Source of the DNA: JAIQFV01 sp041494885
GTDB taxonomy: Bacteria > Acidobacteriota > Terriglobia > JAIQFV01
Reading direction: 5' to 3'
Length of the DNA stretch: 64,000 nt
NCBI GenBank assembly: GCA_041494885.1
Contig: JBGQBO010000020.1
Location: forward strand, 1-64,000
The notes under the pieces are model-generated. The model did no database searches and was not told where the DNA came from. It saw only the letters and a list, made by a program, of their open reading frames with translations. Positions within the stretch are counted from its first letter, which is position 1; each line of letters opens with the position of its first letter. This document shows, one piece after another, positions 25,592-34,897 of this stretch. Made by a program: the position numbers and the translations under genes.

Positions 25592-28573
25592 ATGATGGCC
25601 CCCGAGATTCATCTCAATCCTGAACAAGACGCTGCGGTCACCCACCTGGGCGCGCCCCTGCTAATCATTGCGGGTGCAGGCACCGGAAAGACCCGGGTGA
25701 TCACCGAACGGGTCGCCTATCTGCTCGACCATGGGGAGGGACTGCGGCCTGAGAATGTGGTGGCGCTGACCTTCACAGAAAGGGCGACCGCGGTCATGTC
25801 CACCCGGATACGGGAACGCCTGGGAGACATGCCCTCCGGTGAAGTTCGGGTCCATACCTTCCATTCTTTCGCGTTGAGATTGATCGAAGAGCAGTCGGCG
25901 CGGCTCGAACAACGGCAGAAGAGCGAGTTGCTCGACAACATCGATTTCTGGATTCTGTTGCGGCGTCATCTGGAAAGCCTCCAGCTCGAGGTTTTCTGGA
26001 AGAATGCAGAGCCGGGAAAGTTTCTGAGAAATCTGATCGAGTTCATGTCGCGGGCCCATGATGAACTGGTCAGCGTGGAAGACTATGAGGCCTACGTGGA
26101 GGGGCTCGAGGAGCAACTCCACCGGGACGTGGACGCGGGCAAGGTGTCCTCCGAAGAGGCGGAACTGCAGCTGAAACGCGACCGGGAGATCGCGCGCGTG
26201 TATCGGGTCGCTACAGGATTGCTGGCGGATGCCGGGGCCCAGACGTTCGGAGATGTCATTGCGACGGCGGTCCGGTTGCTGCGACAATTTCCAGAGATCC
26301 GGGAGCATTATGAAAATCAATTTCGCGCCATCCTCGTGGATGAATTTCAGGATACCAACGTCGCCCAGATTGAGCTGCTCCACCTGCTGGCGCAATCGCA
26401 CCAGAACATCACCGTGGTAGGCGATGACGATCAGGGGATCTACCGGTTTCGGGGCGCATCTTCGGAGAGCTTCACCCTGTTTGCCCGGAAGTTCCCCCGG
26501 TTCCGCCAGTTGAAGCTGACCCGGAACTACCGTTCGACGCGGCGGATACTGCGCCTCGCCAACCAACTGATCACGGTCAATCCGGACCGCTTCGACCCGA
26601 ACAAGGACTTGTGGACAGAAAAAGAGGAAGGAGAACCGGTGTCGCTGCTCGTCGCCTCGGAGCCGGACGACGAGGCGTTCGCCGTCGCGGCGGAAATCGA
26701 TCGGCTTCACGGAGGTGGACGGGCCTTCAATGACGTCGCCGTCCTTTATCGCGCCCATGCCCACCGCGACCTGTTAATCAAGGCCCTGCGGCGACGCGCC
26801 ATTCCCTTTCGAGTGGTGGGACTGTCTGTGCTCTTGCATCCTTCGGTCCGCGATCTCCTGGCGACGGCCCGGTTCGTGGCGAAACCCGCCGACAACATTT
26901 GTTGTGCGCGCACGCTGGTGCTTCCACCGTGGGGGCTGACGGAGGAGGAGTTCGTCTCCCTAGCGGACCGGGCCGCTCGTCACTCCCACCGCGACGGGAC
27001 CCCACGCCCATCCCTCTGGGAGGTGATCCGGGAAGTCGCACGAGACGAGACCCCAACTCCGTTGAAGACAAAACTCGGCCTCTTCGTCCGGTGGGCCGAT
27101 TCCCTGCGGAAAGCCGTTGCAAAACGGCCGGCCCTGGCGGCTTTGAAAGTTTGCGCCGGAGAGCTTCAGAGAAACACCCCACCGGCCCAGGCCGTGCTCG
27201 GGGATATGACCTCCTTCCATGAAGAACAAATCGAAAAACCAGTCCGTCGCGTTTTGAAATTCGTGGAAGAGTGGCAGAGAAAATTTAAAGAGGGGGGGCT
27301 CAAAGACTTCCTTGAGTACTTTGACCTCTATCTTGAAGCGGGCGGCGACATCGCCGATGAAGAGAAGGAATTTCCAGGGAGGGAAGCCGTCCGCCTCATG
27401 ACGGTTCATGCAGCGAAGGGATTGGAATTCCCGGTGGTGTTCGTGCTTCGCCTGACACAGAATTATTTCCCGGCAAAGCAACGGTCCACCTTACTGCCTT
27501 TCCCGGAGGTCTTAAGAAAGGAAGGCCTCCTCCCTCCAGGGGCGCATATCCACGAAGAACGGCGTCTGGGCTACGTGGCCATGACGCGCGCCCAACAGCT
27601 CCTCATCTTAACCGCGGTCACCAAGCCCCGGTGGAAACTCTCGGAGTTTCTCAGCGACATCCAGCGGGACCCGAAACAGGCGGCCCACGATTTAAGAATC
27701 GGCCGCGTGGAGGCCTCGGGGGAAAACCTGACCGAGGAACTTTCCCTGGACCCGGCGGCTGACGAAGCGTTGATCAGGAACTCCAGGCTTCCTTACTGGG
27801 CCCTCCGGAATGCGCCCCTGCCCGCGGTCGAGTCCGAGGCCACGGCGGACGAACTGAAACTGAGCGCCTCATCGATGGAAACTTACAGGACGTGCCCGAT
27901 GCAGTACAAGTTCGGGCACCTCTACGGGCTCTCGGGCGGCCCCAGTGCCCCCTTGACCGTCGGATCTATCCTGCATGAATGTGTGAGACAGTTCTTTGTT
28001 TGGAAACAGGAAGAGGGAGAATTTCCTCTGGAGAGGATGGAGGAATTTCTCAATCGTCGCTGGCGAAAGGTCGGGTTTGAAGATAAATATCAGGAGGACC
28101 GTTATCGAGCCAGCGCGTTGGAGCAACTACGCCGGTTTTATGAAAAGAACATTCATCTCGATGTCGCCGTCTGGGCGCAGGAGAAGTCATTCCAGTTTCC
28201 CATCGACCACGTCGTGGTCATGGGCCGCATCGACCAGATGAATGAGGAAGCGGCGGGACAACTGGAACTCGTCGATTACAAAACGGGCCGTCCCAAGGAC
28301 CAGCGGGAAGCCGACCGGAGTCTGCAACTCTCCGTGTACGCGCTCGCGTGCCGCGAGTCCTTCCACCGTGAGCCGGCCCGGTTGTCATTTTACAATCTTG
28401 AGAACGGGGAAAAGATCACCACCGACCGCACCGCCGCACAACTGGAATTGGATCGCGAGATGATCTTGGAGATTGCCCGGCAGATCCGGCGTCGTGAGTT
28501 TTTACCCCGCCGGAATTATTTCTGCCCGCAATGTGATTTCCTGGGAGTCTGTCCCGCCTTTGAAGAAGTGTGA
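25592..28573 (+). CDS. UvrD/Rep-family helicase fused to a PD-(D/E)XK nuclease
   Basis: The 993-residue enzyme has an SF1A helicase core: Walker A GAGTGKT (about 28-34), TFTERA, Walker B DEFQDTN, GDDDQGIYRFRGAS, LTRNYRST, MTVHAAKGLEFPVVF and GYVAMTRAQQLLIL. The C-terminal 270 residues hold a RecB-type nuclease with SSMETYRTCPMQYKF, GSILHECVRQFF and the catalytic ELVDYKTGRPK. It ends in CPQCDFLGVCP, which with the earlier Cys fits the iron-sulfur staple of AddB/AdnB nucleases. It probably processes broken DNA ends for recombination. No second subunit (AddB/AdnA) is in the window, so it may act alone or with a distant partner. It sits alone, divergent from yebC-ruvC. Confidence 0.9.
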   Translation: MMAPEIHLNPEQDAAVTHLGAPLLIIAGAGTGKTRVITERVAYLLDHGEGLRPENVVALTFTERATAVMSTRIRERLGDMPSGEVRVHTFHSFALRLIEEQSARLEQRQKSELLDNIDFWILLRRHLESLQLEVFWKNAEPGKFLRNLIEFMSRAHDELVSVEDYEAYVEGLEEQLHRDVDAGKVSSEEAELQLKRDREIARVYRVATGLLADAGAQTFGDVIATAVRLLRQFPEIREHYENQFRAILVDEFQDTNVAQIELLHLLAQSHQNITVVGDDDQGIYRFRGASSESFTLFARKFPRFRQLKLTRNYRSTRRILRLANQLITVNPDRFDPNKDLWTEKEEGEPVSLLVASEPDDEAFAVAAEIDRLHGGGRAFNDVAVLYRAHAHRDLLIKALRRRAIPFRVVGLSVLLHPSVRDLLATARFVAKPADNICCARTLVLPPWGLTEEEFVSLADRAARHSHRDGTPRPSLWEVIREVARDETPTPLKTKLGLFVRWADSLRKAVAKRPALAALKVCAGELQRNTPPAQAVLGDMTSFHEEQIEKPVRRVLKFVEEWQRKFKEGGLKDFLEYFDLYLEAGGDIADEEKEFPGREAVRLMTVHAAKGLEFPVVFVLRLTQNYFPAKQRSTLLPFPEVLRKEGLLPPGAHIHEERRLGYVAMTRAQQLLILTAVTKPRWKLSEFLSDIQRDPKQAAHDLRIGRVEASGENLTEELSLDPAADEALIRNSRLPYWALRNAPLPAVESEATADELKLSASSMETYRTCPMQYKFGHLYGLSGGPSAPLTVGSILHECVRQFFVWKQEEGEFPLERMEEFLNRRWRKVGFEDKYQEDRYRASALEQLRRFYEKNIHLDVAVWAQEKSFQFPIDHVVVMGRIDQMNEEAAGQLELVDYKTGRPKDQREADRSLQLSVYALACRESFHREPARLSFYNLENGEKITTDRTAAQLELDREMILEIARQIRRREFLPRRNYFCPQCDFLGVCPAFEEV

Positions 28574-28851
28574 ATCGAGAGGCCGAAGTTGAATTCTCGT
28601 TTCAGGCAACCCGCCTCGCTCCGTAACTTGGAATTCCTCCCCACCGGTTCCGTGAGAAGCATTCGCCTTGATCTGATCTAAGGAGGCGTGATTTTGGTCT
28701 TCTCTTGCTGAGCTCCGGGAAGCGTCTGTCGGGCTCTCCTTGGAGCCTTAGGAGAACGATTCCGGGTGCTCGATTTCGAAATTCAGTAGGAATCGACCAG
28801 CCGCGGAAAGGCCGTGGATATTGACCGGAACGCCATTCAGGCCAGCCGCCC

Positions 28852-28888
28852 AAAAATAAAAATGGGGAATATCTTTCGACATTCCCCA
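28852..28888 (-). terminator. Intrinsic terminator of the 20-residue peptide gene
   Basis: On the minus strand TGGGGAAT (28888-28881), a 10-base loop, and ATTCCCCA (28870-28863) form a perfect 8-bp stem followed by TTTTTATTTTT. It begins 33 bases after the stop of the small gene. Bases 28574-28851 hold nothing else. Confidence 0.85.
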
Positions 28889-28920
28889 CATTCAAGTCAA
28901 TATCTCTTCTGAAAAAAAAG

Positions 28921-28983
28921 TTATCTCTTCTTCTTTTTTGCTGCCTTTTTCTTCGGTGCTTTCTTGGTTGCGCTTTTCTTCAT
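28921..28983 (-). CDS. 20-residue lysine-rich basic peptide
   Basis: The frame encodes MKKSATKKAPKKKAAKKKKR, 13 of 20 residues being Lys or Arg. It resembles the basic tails of H1-like histones (Hc1, AlgP) and could bind nucleic acid or ribosomes. It is far below usual annotation cut-offs, yet has all the parts of a gene: GGAGGG six bases before ATG, a consensus sigma-70 promoter about 70 bases upstream and an intrinsic terminator just downstream. An alternative is a small regulatory RNA that happens to contain a short frame. Confidence 0.6.
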   Translation of the reverse strand: MKKSATKKAPKKKAAKKKKR

Positions 28984-29059
28984 GCGATTCCCTCCAATTC
29001 TAGGATTCGTCCTGCTCGCCGCTTACAAGATATTGCGGCGAATACAGGAATTACATCAT

Positions 29060-29088
29060 TGTATAGTGTTAGGGTAATTCAATGTCAA
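29060..29088 (-). promoter_or_regulatory. Strong sigma-70 promoter of the 20-residue peptide gene
   Basis: On the minus strand TTGACA (29088-29083) and TATACA (29065-29060) are separated by exactly 17 bases. The predicted start near 29053 gives a 70-base leader. That leader contains CGCCGC/GCGGCG arms able to form a hairpin. Confidence 0.72.
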
Positions 29089-29266
29089 GAGAAAAATGGA
29101 GCTCCTGAAAAAAAATCGGTCGCGACTGAAGTCAAAAAAGAATTTTCTCGCCGCGATTTTGGTCGCGAAGCGAGGGGTTGAACCGCTTCATGGAAGGGTA
29201 AGCATCCTTGAGAGCACGACCTTTGGACACGGCAGAATCGGGTTGCGGTGAGGGGCGGATGGAAAC

Positions 29267-30331
29267 CTATTTTGACTCCTGAGTCTGAGGAGAGACGGAC
29301 ACCGCATAGTATCCCTGTCTCGCGATGATGCGGACGCCAGGGCGACTCACCTTGACCTCAATCGATTTGAAGACGGAATCCACCGTCTCCCGCTTGGGCG
29401 AATAGGCCAATTCGTACTGGTTGCGCACCTGCTCCGTAAGGGCGGGATAAATGTTCTCCAGCGTCTCGCGCTTGAAAGAATAGAACATGCTTCCCCCGGT
29501 ATCTTCGGCGAACTTCGGCAACACGTTGGTCACCTCGACATGCCGCAGGATGGGAAGCTCGTCATTGCTGATCCCGTAAACCGCGATGTCGTGATCGAGC
29601 AGCAGTCGGAGCGTGTCCTGGTAACTGGCCTCGTTCTTTCCTGTGTCATTGCCATCAGAAATCACCAGGATGACTTTCCTCCGGTCTTTGGGCTGATTCT
29701 TGAAGGCCATGGCCGCAGCAAAAATCGCGTCCGTGATTCGCTTGAGAGGCGGTTTCAGGGAGGAATAGTTGGGGGGAGGGCCCACATCCATGGGGCGTCC
29801 ATTGATGGAAGGCGCCCCGCCGTTAAAAACGGGACCCCCGGCCACGGTGGGGTTAGTGCCGCTGACGTCTACCATTTTCTTCAATCGGGTGTAAGCAATA
29901 TCGTGGTTGTTCCCAAATCCTACCAATTGTTGCACCCGGTCTTCAAAGGTATAAACGGCGAGGTCATCAAACTCACTGAACGATTCGGTGAGTGAACGCA
30001 AAGTCTCCGAGAGGATTCGTTCCGCGCGTCCGGACATGGCGGTGTCCACCAGGATGACAGCACTGAGGGCCCGGGGATCGGTCGTGAAATCCGAGATCTC
30101 CTGGGGCACGCCGTCTTCGAGAAGTTCGAAGTCGGTCTTTTTCAAATCGTTGATGAGATGGCCCTTGCTGTCCTTCACCGTGACCGGAACGACCACCTTC
30201 CTCACGGTCACCACAATCCGGGGCATCTTCGACGGGTCTGATTTTGCCTCCGGGGAGGGCGTCTTGCTTTGAGCGAAGACCGCCGCGCCACTCAATAACA
30301 CTGTGATCAGGATTCCGAATAGTTTTCTCAT
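29267..30331 (-). CDS. VWFA-related exported protein, degenerate MIDAS
   Basis: About 354 residues. The signal peptide (MRKLFGILITVLLSGAAVFA) is followed by KVVVPVTVKDSKGHLINDLKKTDFELLEDGVPQEI, the signature of the acidobacterial VWFA-related family. A von Willebrand A domain then ends in RNQYELAYSP and RPGVRIIARQGYYA. The metal site reads DTAMS where DxSxS is expected, so the first serine is lost and metal binding is doubtful. The start at 30331 begins the signal peptide directly; a GTG at 30364 would add 11 polar residues. It is divergent from a paralogue. Confidence 0.85.
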   Translation of the reverse strand: MRKLFGILITVLLSGAAVFAQSKTPSPEAKSDPSKMPRIVVTVRKVVVPVTVKDSKGHLINDLKKTDFELLEDGVPQEISDFTTDPRALSAVILVDTAMSGRAERILSETLRSLTESFSEFDDLAVYTFEDRVQQLVGFGNNHDIAYTRLKKMVDVSGTNPTVAGGPVFNGGAPSINGRPMDVGPPPNYSSLKPPLKRITDAIFAAAMAFKNQPKDRRKVILVISDGNDTGKNEASYQDTLRLLLDHDIAVYGISNDELPILRHVEVTNVLPKFAEDTGGSMFYSFKRETLENIYPALTEQVRNQYELAYSPKRETVDSVFKSIEVKVSRPGVRIIARQGYYAVSVSPQTQESK

Positions 30332-30582
30332 AAGATTATAATCGCTTTGGTTAGAAGGGTTCACTCCATCACGCCTGACCCCATCGACCCCCCCACGCGG
30401 GAGTCCTTCCTGGAGCTCGGCTCACGTGGCACCGGTTGATTCTTCGCGCGGGGCGGGTGGCTCCTCCATCGGCGTGGGTTGAATTTGCCTTGACTTTCAG
30501 TATAACTTTTATGATGTGGAATGGCAAACGCTCGTGTTAGCATAAGATCATAAGCAAACCAATTGCTTGCTACGCCCATCTA

Positions 30583-31662
30583 ATGGCTCGCAGACGAATT
30601 AAGTCTCGAAAGAGGGTCCTCACTTTGAATACGCGCCTCACAACCCGCTCCTCCACCCGTGTGATCGTGTCCGGCGTCCTGGCCCTGGTGCTGGGGGGCT
30701 TGGGATCCCTGGTCATGGCCACGCACCTGTCCACCGCTCAGGAGAAACCCTCTCCCAGTCAGATGCAGGGGCCCGTCATAAAGGTTCCTGTGGATGTGGT
30801 GAATGTGTTTTTTATTGCCAAAGACAAACACGGCGGTCTGATCAGCGATTTGAAGCGGGAAGATATCAAAGTGGAGGAAGACGGCAAGCCGCAGGAAATC
30901 ATCTTTTACGATAAGGAAAGCACCGTCCCGCTGACCATTGCCATGATGATCGACACCAGCGGGAGCATCGCCGCCCAGGATATCCTCTCTCTCGAGCAGG
31001 AGGGCGCCATCGAGTTCCTTCACGCCGTGATGCGCAAGGGGGATTTAAGTCTCGTCATCAATTTTGATCTGAGCATCGATCTGGATGAGGACCTGACGGA
31101 CAATATGCCCGCCCTGGAAAAAGCGATCAAGAGCACGCGTATTCGAACGGGCGGGTATCCGGGACCTTTCCATACGAGTGGTGGAGGAACGCACCTCTAC
31201 GATGCGATCGTGCTGGCGGGCGATGATAAGCTCCGCAGCGAGGCCGGCCGCAAGGTGATCGTGCTGGTGACCGATGGAGAGGACGAAGGCAGCAAGTATA
31301 AATTGAATGATTCACTGGTCGCCGCCCAGAAGGCGAACACCATTATTTATCCCATTTACTTTCAGCCCCCGCGCTCCATGCGCTTCAGCATCGGCTATGG
31401 GCAGCCACAGTTCAGCGGGAATACAGGAGTGCTGAACAAACTGGCGGAAGAGACCGGTGGAAAAGCCAATTACCCTCGCAGCATGGAGGATCTCCGGAAA
31501 ACTTTTGAGCAGATTAAGACGGAGCTTCACCAGCAATATCGGCTCGGTTACGCCCCGGCCAACACCTCCCGGGACGGTTCCTTTCGAAAAATCAATGTCC
31601 GGTGTGAACGCCGTGATGTGAAAATCGTCGCGCGCAAGGGCTACTACGCTTCCCGCGATTAG
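30583..31662 (+). CDS. VWFA-related exported protein, intact MIDAS
   Basis: The 359-residue paralogue of its divergent neighbour begins with a very basic start (MARRRIKSRKR) and then a membrane anchor (about 26-48). It continues with VDVVNVFFIAKDKHGGLISDLKREDIKVEEDGKPQEI and a VWA domain with intact DTSGS. It ends in HQQYRLGYAPANTSRDGSFRKINVRCER and KIVARKGYYASRD. The family is expanded in Acidobacteriota and is thought to act in the periplasm or at the surface, with no known partner. About 250 non-coding bases separate the two start codons; a shared control region is likely. Confidence 0.86.
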   Translation: MARRRIKSRKRVLTLNTRLTTRSSTRVIVSGVLALVLGGLGSLVMATHLSTAQEKPSPSQMQGPVIKVPVDVVNVFFIAKDKHGGLISDLKREDIKVEEDGKPQEIIFYDKESTVPLTIAMMIDTSGSIAAQDILSLEQEGAIEFLHAVMRKGDLSLVINFDLSIDLDEDLTDNMPALEKAIKSTRIRTGGYPGPFHTSGGGTHLYDAIVLAGDDKLRSEAGRKVIVLVTDGEDEGSKYKLNDSLVAAQKANTIIYPIYFQPPRSMRFSIGYGQPQFSGNTGVLNKLAEETGGKANYPRSMEDLRKTFEQIKTELHQQYRLGYAPANTSRDGSFRKINVRCERRDVKIVARKGYYASRD

Positions 31663-31877
31663 TTCGATCCCCGCAAATCTCTCCCGCTTTTAACGGCGCA
31701 CCGCCAATCCATCCAATCCTCGGCGTTCACTTCTGCCTCCTGTCAGTCCCCAGGGGAAACCCATTTTCCAAACGTCGTTCCTTGGAATGTGGTCATTGGA
31801 ATTTGGTTTTTATTTGGAATTTGGACTTTGGATTTTCCGCATCGGTGTGGTCCGTGTCGCTCCGCGTCCGTCCGGAG

Positions 31878-31991
31878 GGGTGCCGCATGCATGCGTTCTT
31901 TGCATGCGTTCGCTTCGCATCCAGATTCTCGAGACCTTTCATCGCGCAGCATCGTTCGCAGACATGCAAGAAACGCATGTCTGCGGCACCC
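31878..31991. repeat. Palindromic repeat, copy A (complete)
   Basis: The 114-bp element has ends GGGTGCCGC (31878-31886) and GCGGCACCC (31983-31991). Each end carries an inner hairpin: left GCATGC arms around GTTCTTT, right GCAGACATGC-aagaaac-GCATGTCTGC (31958-31984), a perfect 10-bp stem. The two ends are roughly reverse complements over about 40 bases. The rest of 31663-32052 shows no gene. Confidence 0.75.
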
Positions 31992-32052
31992 GGCCGCCCT
32001 AAGTCGCCCGCGGACACAAGCTTACATTTATCTTGCGATGACCGAAGGTCGC

Positions 32053-34497
32053 TTAGTTCTTTCCTGAGCCGGAATTAATTCGCGGAACCGGTGTGTCAGC
32101 TCCGGCAAAATGTACGATCAGTCCCGTGGCACGGCCCGTGCTGCCCACCTGGAACGTGATTGTCAGGTCGGTTTCCGTAATGAAGAAAATCCGCTCGCTC
32201 TGCGCATGGAGGCGAACCCCCTGTGGCGAACTCGGAGATTTGAGCAAAAGTGCGTCGCCTTGGCGTTCGATCGTCATGATCCCGCCAACTGCCGGCTGAT
32301 ACTGACCGGCATAGAGGTCAAATAGTTTGAGATCGACGGCCATTTCTTTGCGCTCCTTGAGAGCTCTGGCGGCAGTCGAGGTTGCGACGGGGAAAGCTGG
32401 ACGGAGCATGTGCCAGCCAAGACCGCCGTCGTCTGCCGCGCCGTTTGATAAGACTACAACACCAACGCGCGTTTTCGGATCATAGGCCAGTGTGCTCGCA
32501 TAGCCTAAGGTTTGGCCACCGAACGCGACGATGCCGTCGTCGCCTGGTCCCATAGAAACCACCCACCAGCCTACCGCCTGCATGAGATTAGGCCCTCCGG
32601 GTCGCCGGGTCTCCAGCATGGCGGTCATTGCTGGCAGCAGTGGCGATTTCGTGTAGCCCATGAACGCGGCGAGAAATGTCAGAAGGTCGTAGGCGGTTGA
32701 CCGCAGAGAGCCGGCGCCAGCAAATACGGGCATGACCCAGTCAGGCGCGGGCTGCAGATGGGTATTATGACCGACGCCGAACCTGGCCTTCATCTGCGGG
32801 GAGACGGTGATGGCGGTGCTTGCCATTCCCAGGGGGCCGGTGATACGGGCGCGGACCAGGTTCTCGTAATCCATCCCGGCGCGGCGGGCCAATGCCTTGC
32901 CCAACAGCCCTACGCCTAAATTGGAATAGGCCCAGTGCGAGCCAGGGTCGTTCTCCAGCTGATAGGTGGAAAGGAATTGGTAGAGTTGCTCGTCCGAATA
33001 ACCGGAGATCGCCCCCATGTACTTGGAGAAGTTCGCCGGGTCGCTGGCGCCGGGGAGATTCGATGGAAGAAACGGGAGGCCTGAAGTGTGGGTGGCTAGA
33101 TCGACCAACGTGATTTGCCGGCCGTTTCGCTCTGGCATCTTGATGCCTGCAGGAAGGTACTTTGCGACAGGGTCAGTCAAGGCGACCTCACCGCGCCGGA
33201 CCATGTCGGACAGCAGAAGGGCAGTGAAGATCTTGGTGATGGAGCCTATCTCAAAAACGGTGTCGCCATTGAGCGGCCGCGGGTCGCCCTGATTCAACTG
33301 GCCGTAGGAAATAATACGCCTCCCTTGCGGCGAAATGATGCCGACTACAGTTCCGACGCTCTTGTGCTGAACGTCGACGTGGTCCACGAGGAGTTCGCGA
33401 ATCTCTGCATCGGATAGTTCAGAAAAGCCAGGGTTCGGATTCGCTGGTAATGTTTGTGCTCCTGCACTTGTGGTCATCGCTGCGAGGGCGACGATTGCGG
33501 CCAGGCCTTGGATCAGCCGACTGCGTCCTGCTCTGAGGCGGACGAGCCGCCCCACGTCGGCAAGCGCGATAATAAGCACGCAGGCCATGACTGCAAACGG
33601 GAACGATCTCGACAGGTTTGTGTTAATGGCATTCGTGATCTCCACAGCCCTGGCGGATGAAAGGTGTGGAGCACTAATTTCAGCTAAAAGGTGCGCTTTG
33701 AGCAGCCAGCAGAATCCAACCGATCCGGCACAGTTGAGAGCGAGCCGAACTGCGCCGCGAAAGCGCGTCCAATAAGGGCGGAACAGGTTCACTGCGGAGA
33801 GGACGGCATTGGCCAACGCCAGCAACAGGAAGGCCCAGAAGAAGGCGCGCCATGTGGGCGCAAGCACGATTCGCACTCCGGAGCGCTCGAATAGGGTTTG
33901 AAACCACATGTGGTTCACCCACCACACCATGAAGACGAGGTGGGCGGCCAATTCAAAGACGGAAGAAGAACGTGATATTTGCCTTGCGTTGCGTACAGGC
34001 GGGAGCTTACGGGGTTTCCAATCCCCCAGAAACCCGGATTTCGATTGCACCCTCTCCAGGACAGCGAAGACGATCGTGACGATGCCAAGCGCGGTGAAAG
34101 CGGTGAGCCAGAACGATCCCCACGCCCCCATCAAATCACCCCCCACGGAATGCGCCGCGCGATAGCCCGGATCGAAGATCATGAGACCCGCCCACACCAG
34201 GAGCCAAGGGATCAGGTAACAGAGGATGACGATCTTCATCACAAATCGGTAAACAGGGAATAACACAGGGCCGATCAAATGCTGCTGCGGCAGATATCGG
34301 TTCGCCACCAGCAGCGGGCGGCCGCGCTGCTTGAGGATGGATTCGATCTCGGCTTCGTTCAGCTGGCGCCCGAGTTCGCTCTCCTGCTCCTCAACCTGAG
34401 ATCGGATGTCTTCCGACAGTTCCGCAATAATGTCATCCTGCTGTGCCCGGGGCAGCCAGAACCTAACTGCCTGCAAGTAGCGATCGAGAAGTTCCAT
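32053..34497 (-). CDS. HAAS-type membrane protein fused to a serine beta-lactamase-like domain
   Basis: This 814-residue protein has an N-terminal helical domain (about 1-70, DRYLQAVRFWLPRAQQDDIIAELSEDIRSQVEE) like those encoded next to PadR regulators. Several membrane spans follow (about 80-345). The last one, ending SAGAQTLPANPNPGF, reads like a former signal peptide. From about 355 to 690 comes a class C beta-lactamase/PBP-like domain with Ser419-IT-Lys422 (SxxK), Tyr524-Ser-Asn and THTSGLP. A C-terminal beta-barrel domain (about 710-814) completes it. It probably acts as a membrane-held peptidase or esterase outside the cell. The padR gene overlaps its start by 35 bases, so PadR very likely controls it. 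Confidence 0.85.
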   Translation of the reverse strand: MELLDRYLQAVRFWLPRAQQDDIIAELSEDIRSQVEEQESELGRQLNEAEIESILKQRGRPLLVANRYLPQQHLIGPVLFPVYRFVMKIVILCYLIPWLLVWAGLMIFDPGYRAAHSVGGDLMGAWGSFWLTAFTALGIVTIVFAVLERVQSKSGFLGDWKPRKLPPVRNARQISRSSSVFELAAHLVFMVWWVNHMWFQTLFERSGVRIVLAPTWRAFFWAFLLLALANAVLSAVNLFRPYWTRFRGAVRLALNCAGSVGFCWLLKAHLLAEISAPHLSSARAVEITNAINTNLSRSFPFAVMACVLIIALADVGRLVRLRAGRSRLIQGLAAIVALAAMTTSAGAQTLPANPNPGFSELSDAEIRELLVDHVDVQHKSVGTVVGIISPQGRRIISYGQLNQGDPRPLNGDTVFEIGSITKIFTALLLSDMVRRGEVALTDPVAKYLPAGIKMPERNGRQITLVDLATHTSGLPFLPSNLPGASDPANFSKYMGAISGYSDEQLYQFLSTYQLENDPGSHWAYSNLGVGLLGKALARRAGMDYENLVRARITGPLGMASTAITVSPQMKARFGVGHNTHLQPAPDWVMPVFAGAGSLRSTAYDLLTFLAAFMGYTKSPLLPAMTAMLETRRPGGPNLMQAVGWWVVSMGPGDDGIVAFGGQTLGYASTLAYDPKTRVGVVVLSNGAADDGGLGWHMLRPAFPVATSTAARALKERKEMAVDLKLFDLYAGQYQPAVGGIMTIERQGDALLLKSPSSPQGVRLHAQSERIFFITETDLTITFQVGSTGRATGLIVHFAGADTPVPRINSGSGKN

Positions 34498-34852
34498 GGT
34501 GCGGCTCCTTAAGAATAGTGTTCAGTGCTGCCTCAATGCCATGCCACTCCGAGAGGAGCTGTTTCAGAATCAGCTTGCCTTCGGGGGAAAGCCGGTAGAA
34601 GCGTTTGTTCCGTTTGTCTTCCTCGCGCCATTGGCTGGTGAGAAATCCCTGACTCTCCAACCGGCGAAGCAGCGGATACAAGGTCCCTTCGTCGATATCG
34701 AGTCCATGCTCCTCGAGGGTCTTACGCAGCGTGTACCCATACTGTTCGGTTCGGAGGGCCGCGAGCACCGCCAGACCCAGGCATCCGCGACGCAGCTCGA
34801 GACGAAGGTTTTCAAAGGTGTCTGAGGTCGTCAACTGTGTACGGTGTGTCAT
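34463..34852 (-). CDS. PadR family transcriptional regulator
   Basis: The 129-residue winged-helix protein carries the PadR pattern LRRGCLGLAVLAALRTEQYGYTLRKTLEEHGLDIDEGTLYPLLRRLESQGFL, followed by RFYRLSPEGKLIL and a C-terminal dimerisation helix. PadR proteins repress their own operon until an inducer binds. I chose the ATG at 34852 because the promoter at 34869-34897 puts the transcript start about 10 bases upstream. Longer frames (to 34924) would run through the promoter. There is no Shine-Dalgarno site, consistent with an almost leaderless message. It overlaps the fusion gene downstream. Confidence 0.9.
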   Translation of the reverse strand: MTHRTQLTTSDTFENLRLELRRGCLGLAVLAALRTEQYGYTLRKTLEEHGLDIDEGTLYPLLRRLESQGFLTSQWREEDKRNKRFYRLSPEGKLILKQLLSEWHGIEAALNTILKEPHHGTSRSLLAGS

Positions 34853-34897
34853 ATAGTGTTCGGTACATAGTGTATGGAACACAGTATAAGTTGTCAA
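34850..34897 (-). promoter_or_regulatory. padR promoter with overlapping inverted repeats
   Basis: On the minus strand TTGACA (34897-34892) and TACACT (34874-34869) lie 17 bases apart, a near-consensus promoter. The region between and after the boxes holds overlapping inverted repeats (TGTTC/GAACA and CATA/TATG) of the kind PadR proteins bind. This suits autorepression. Confidence 0.65.
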
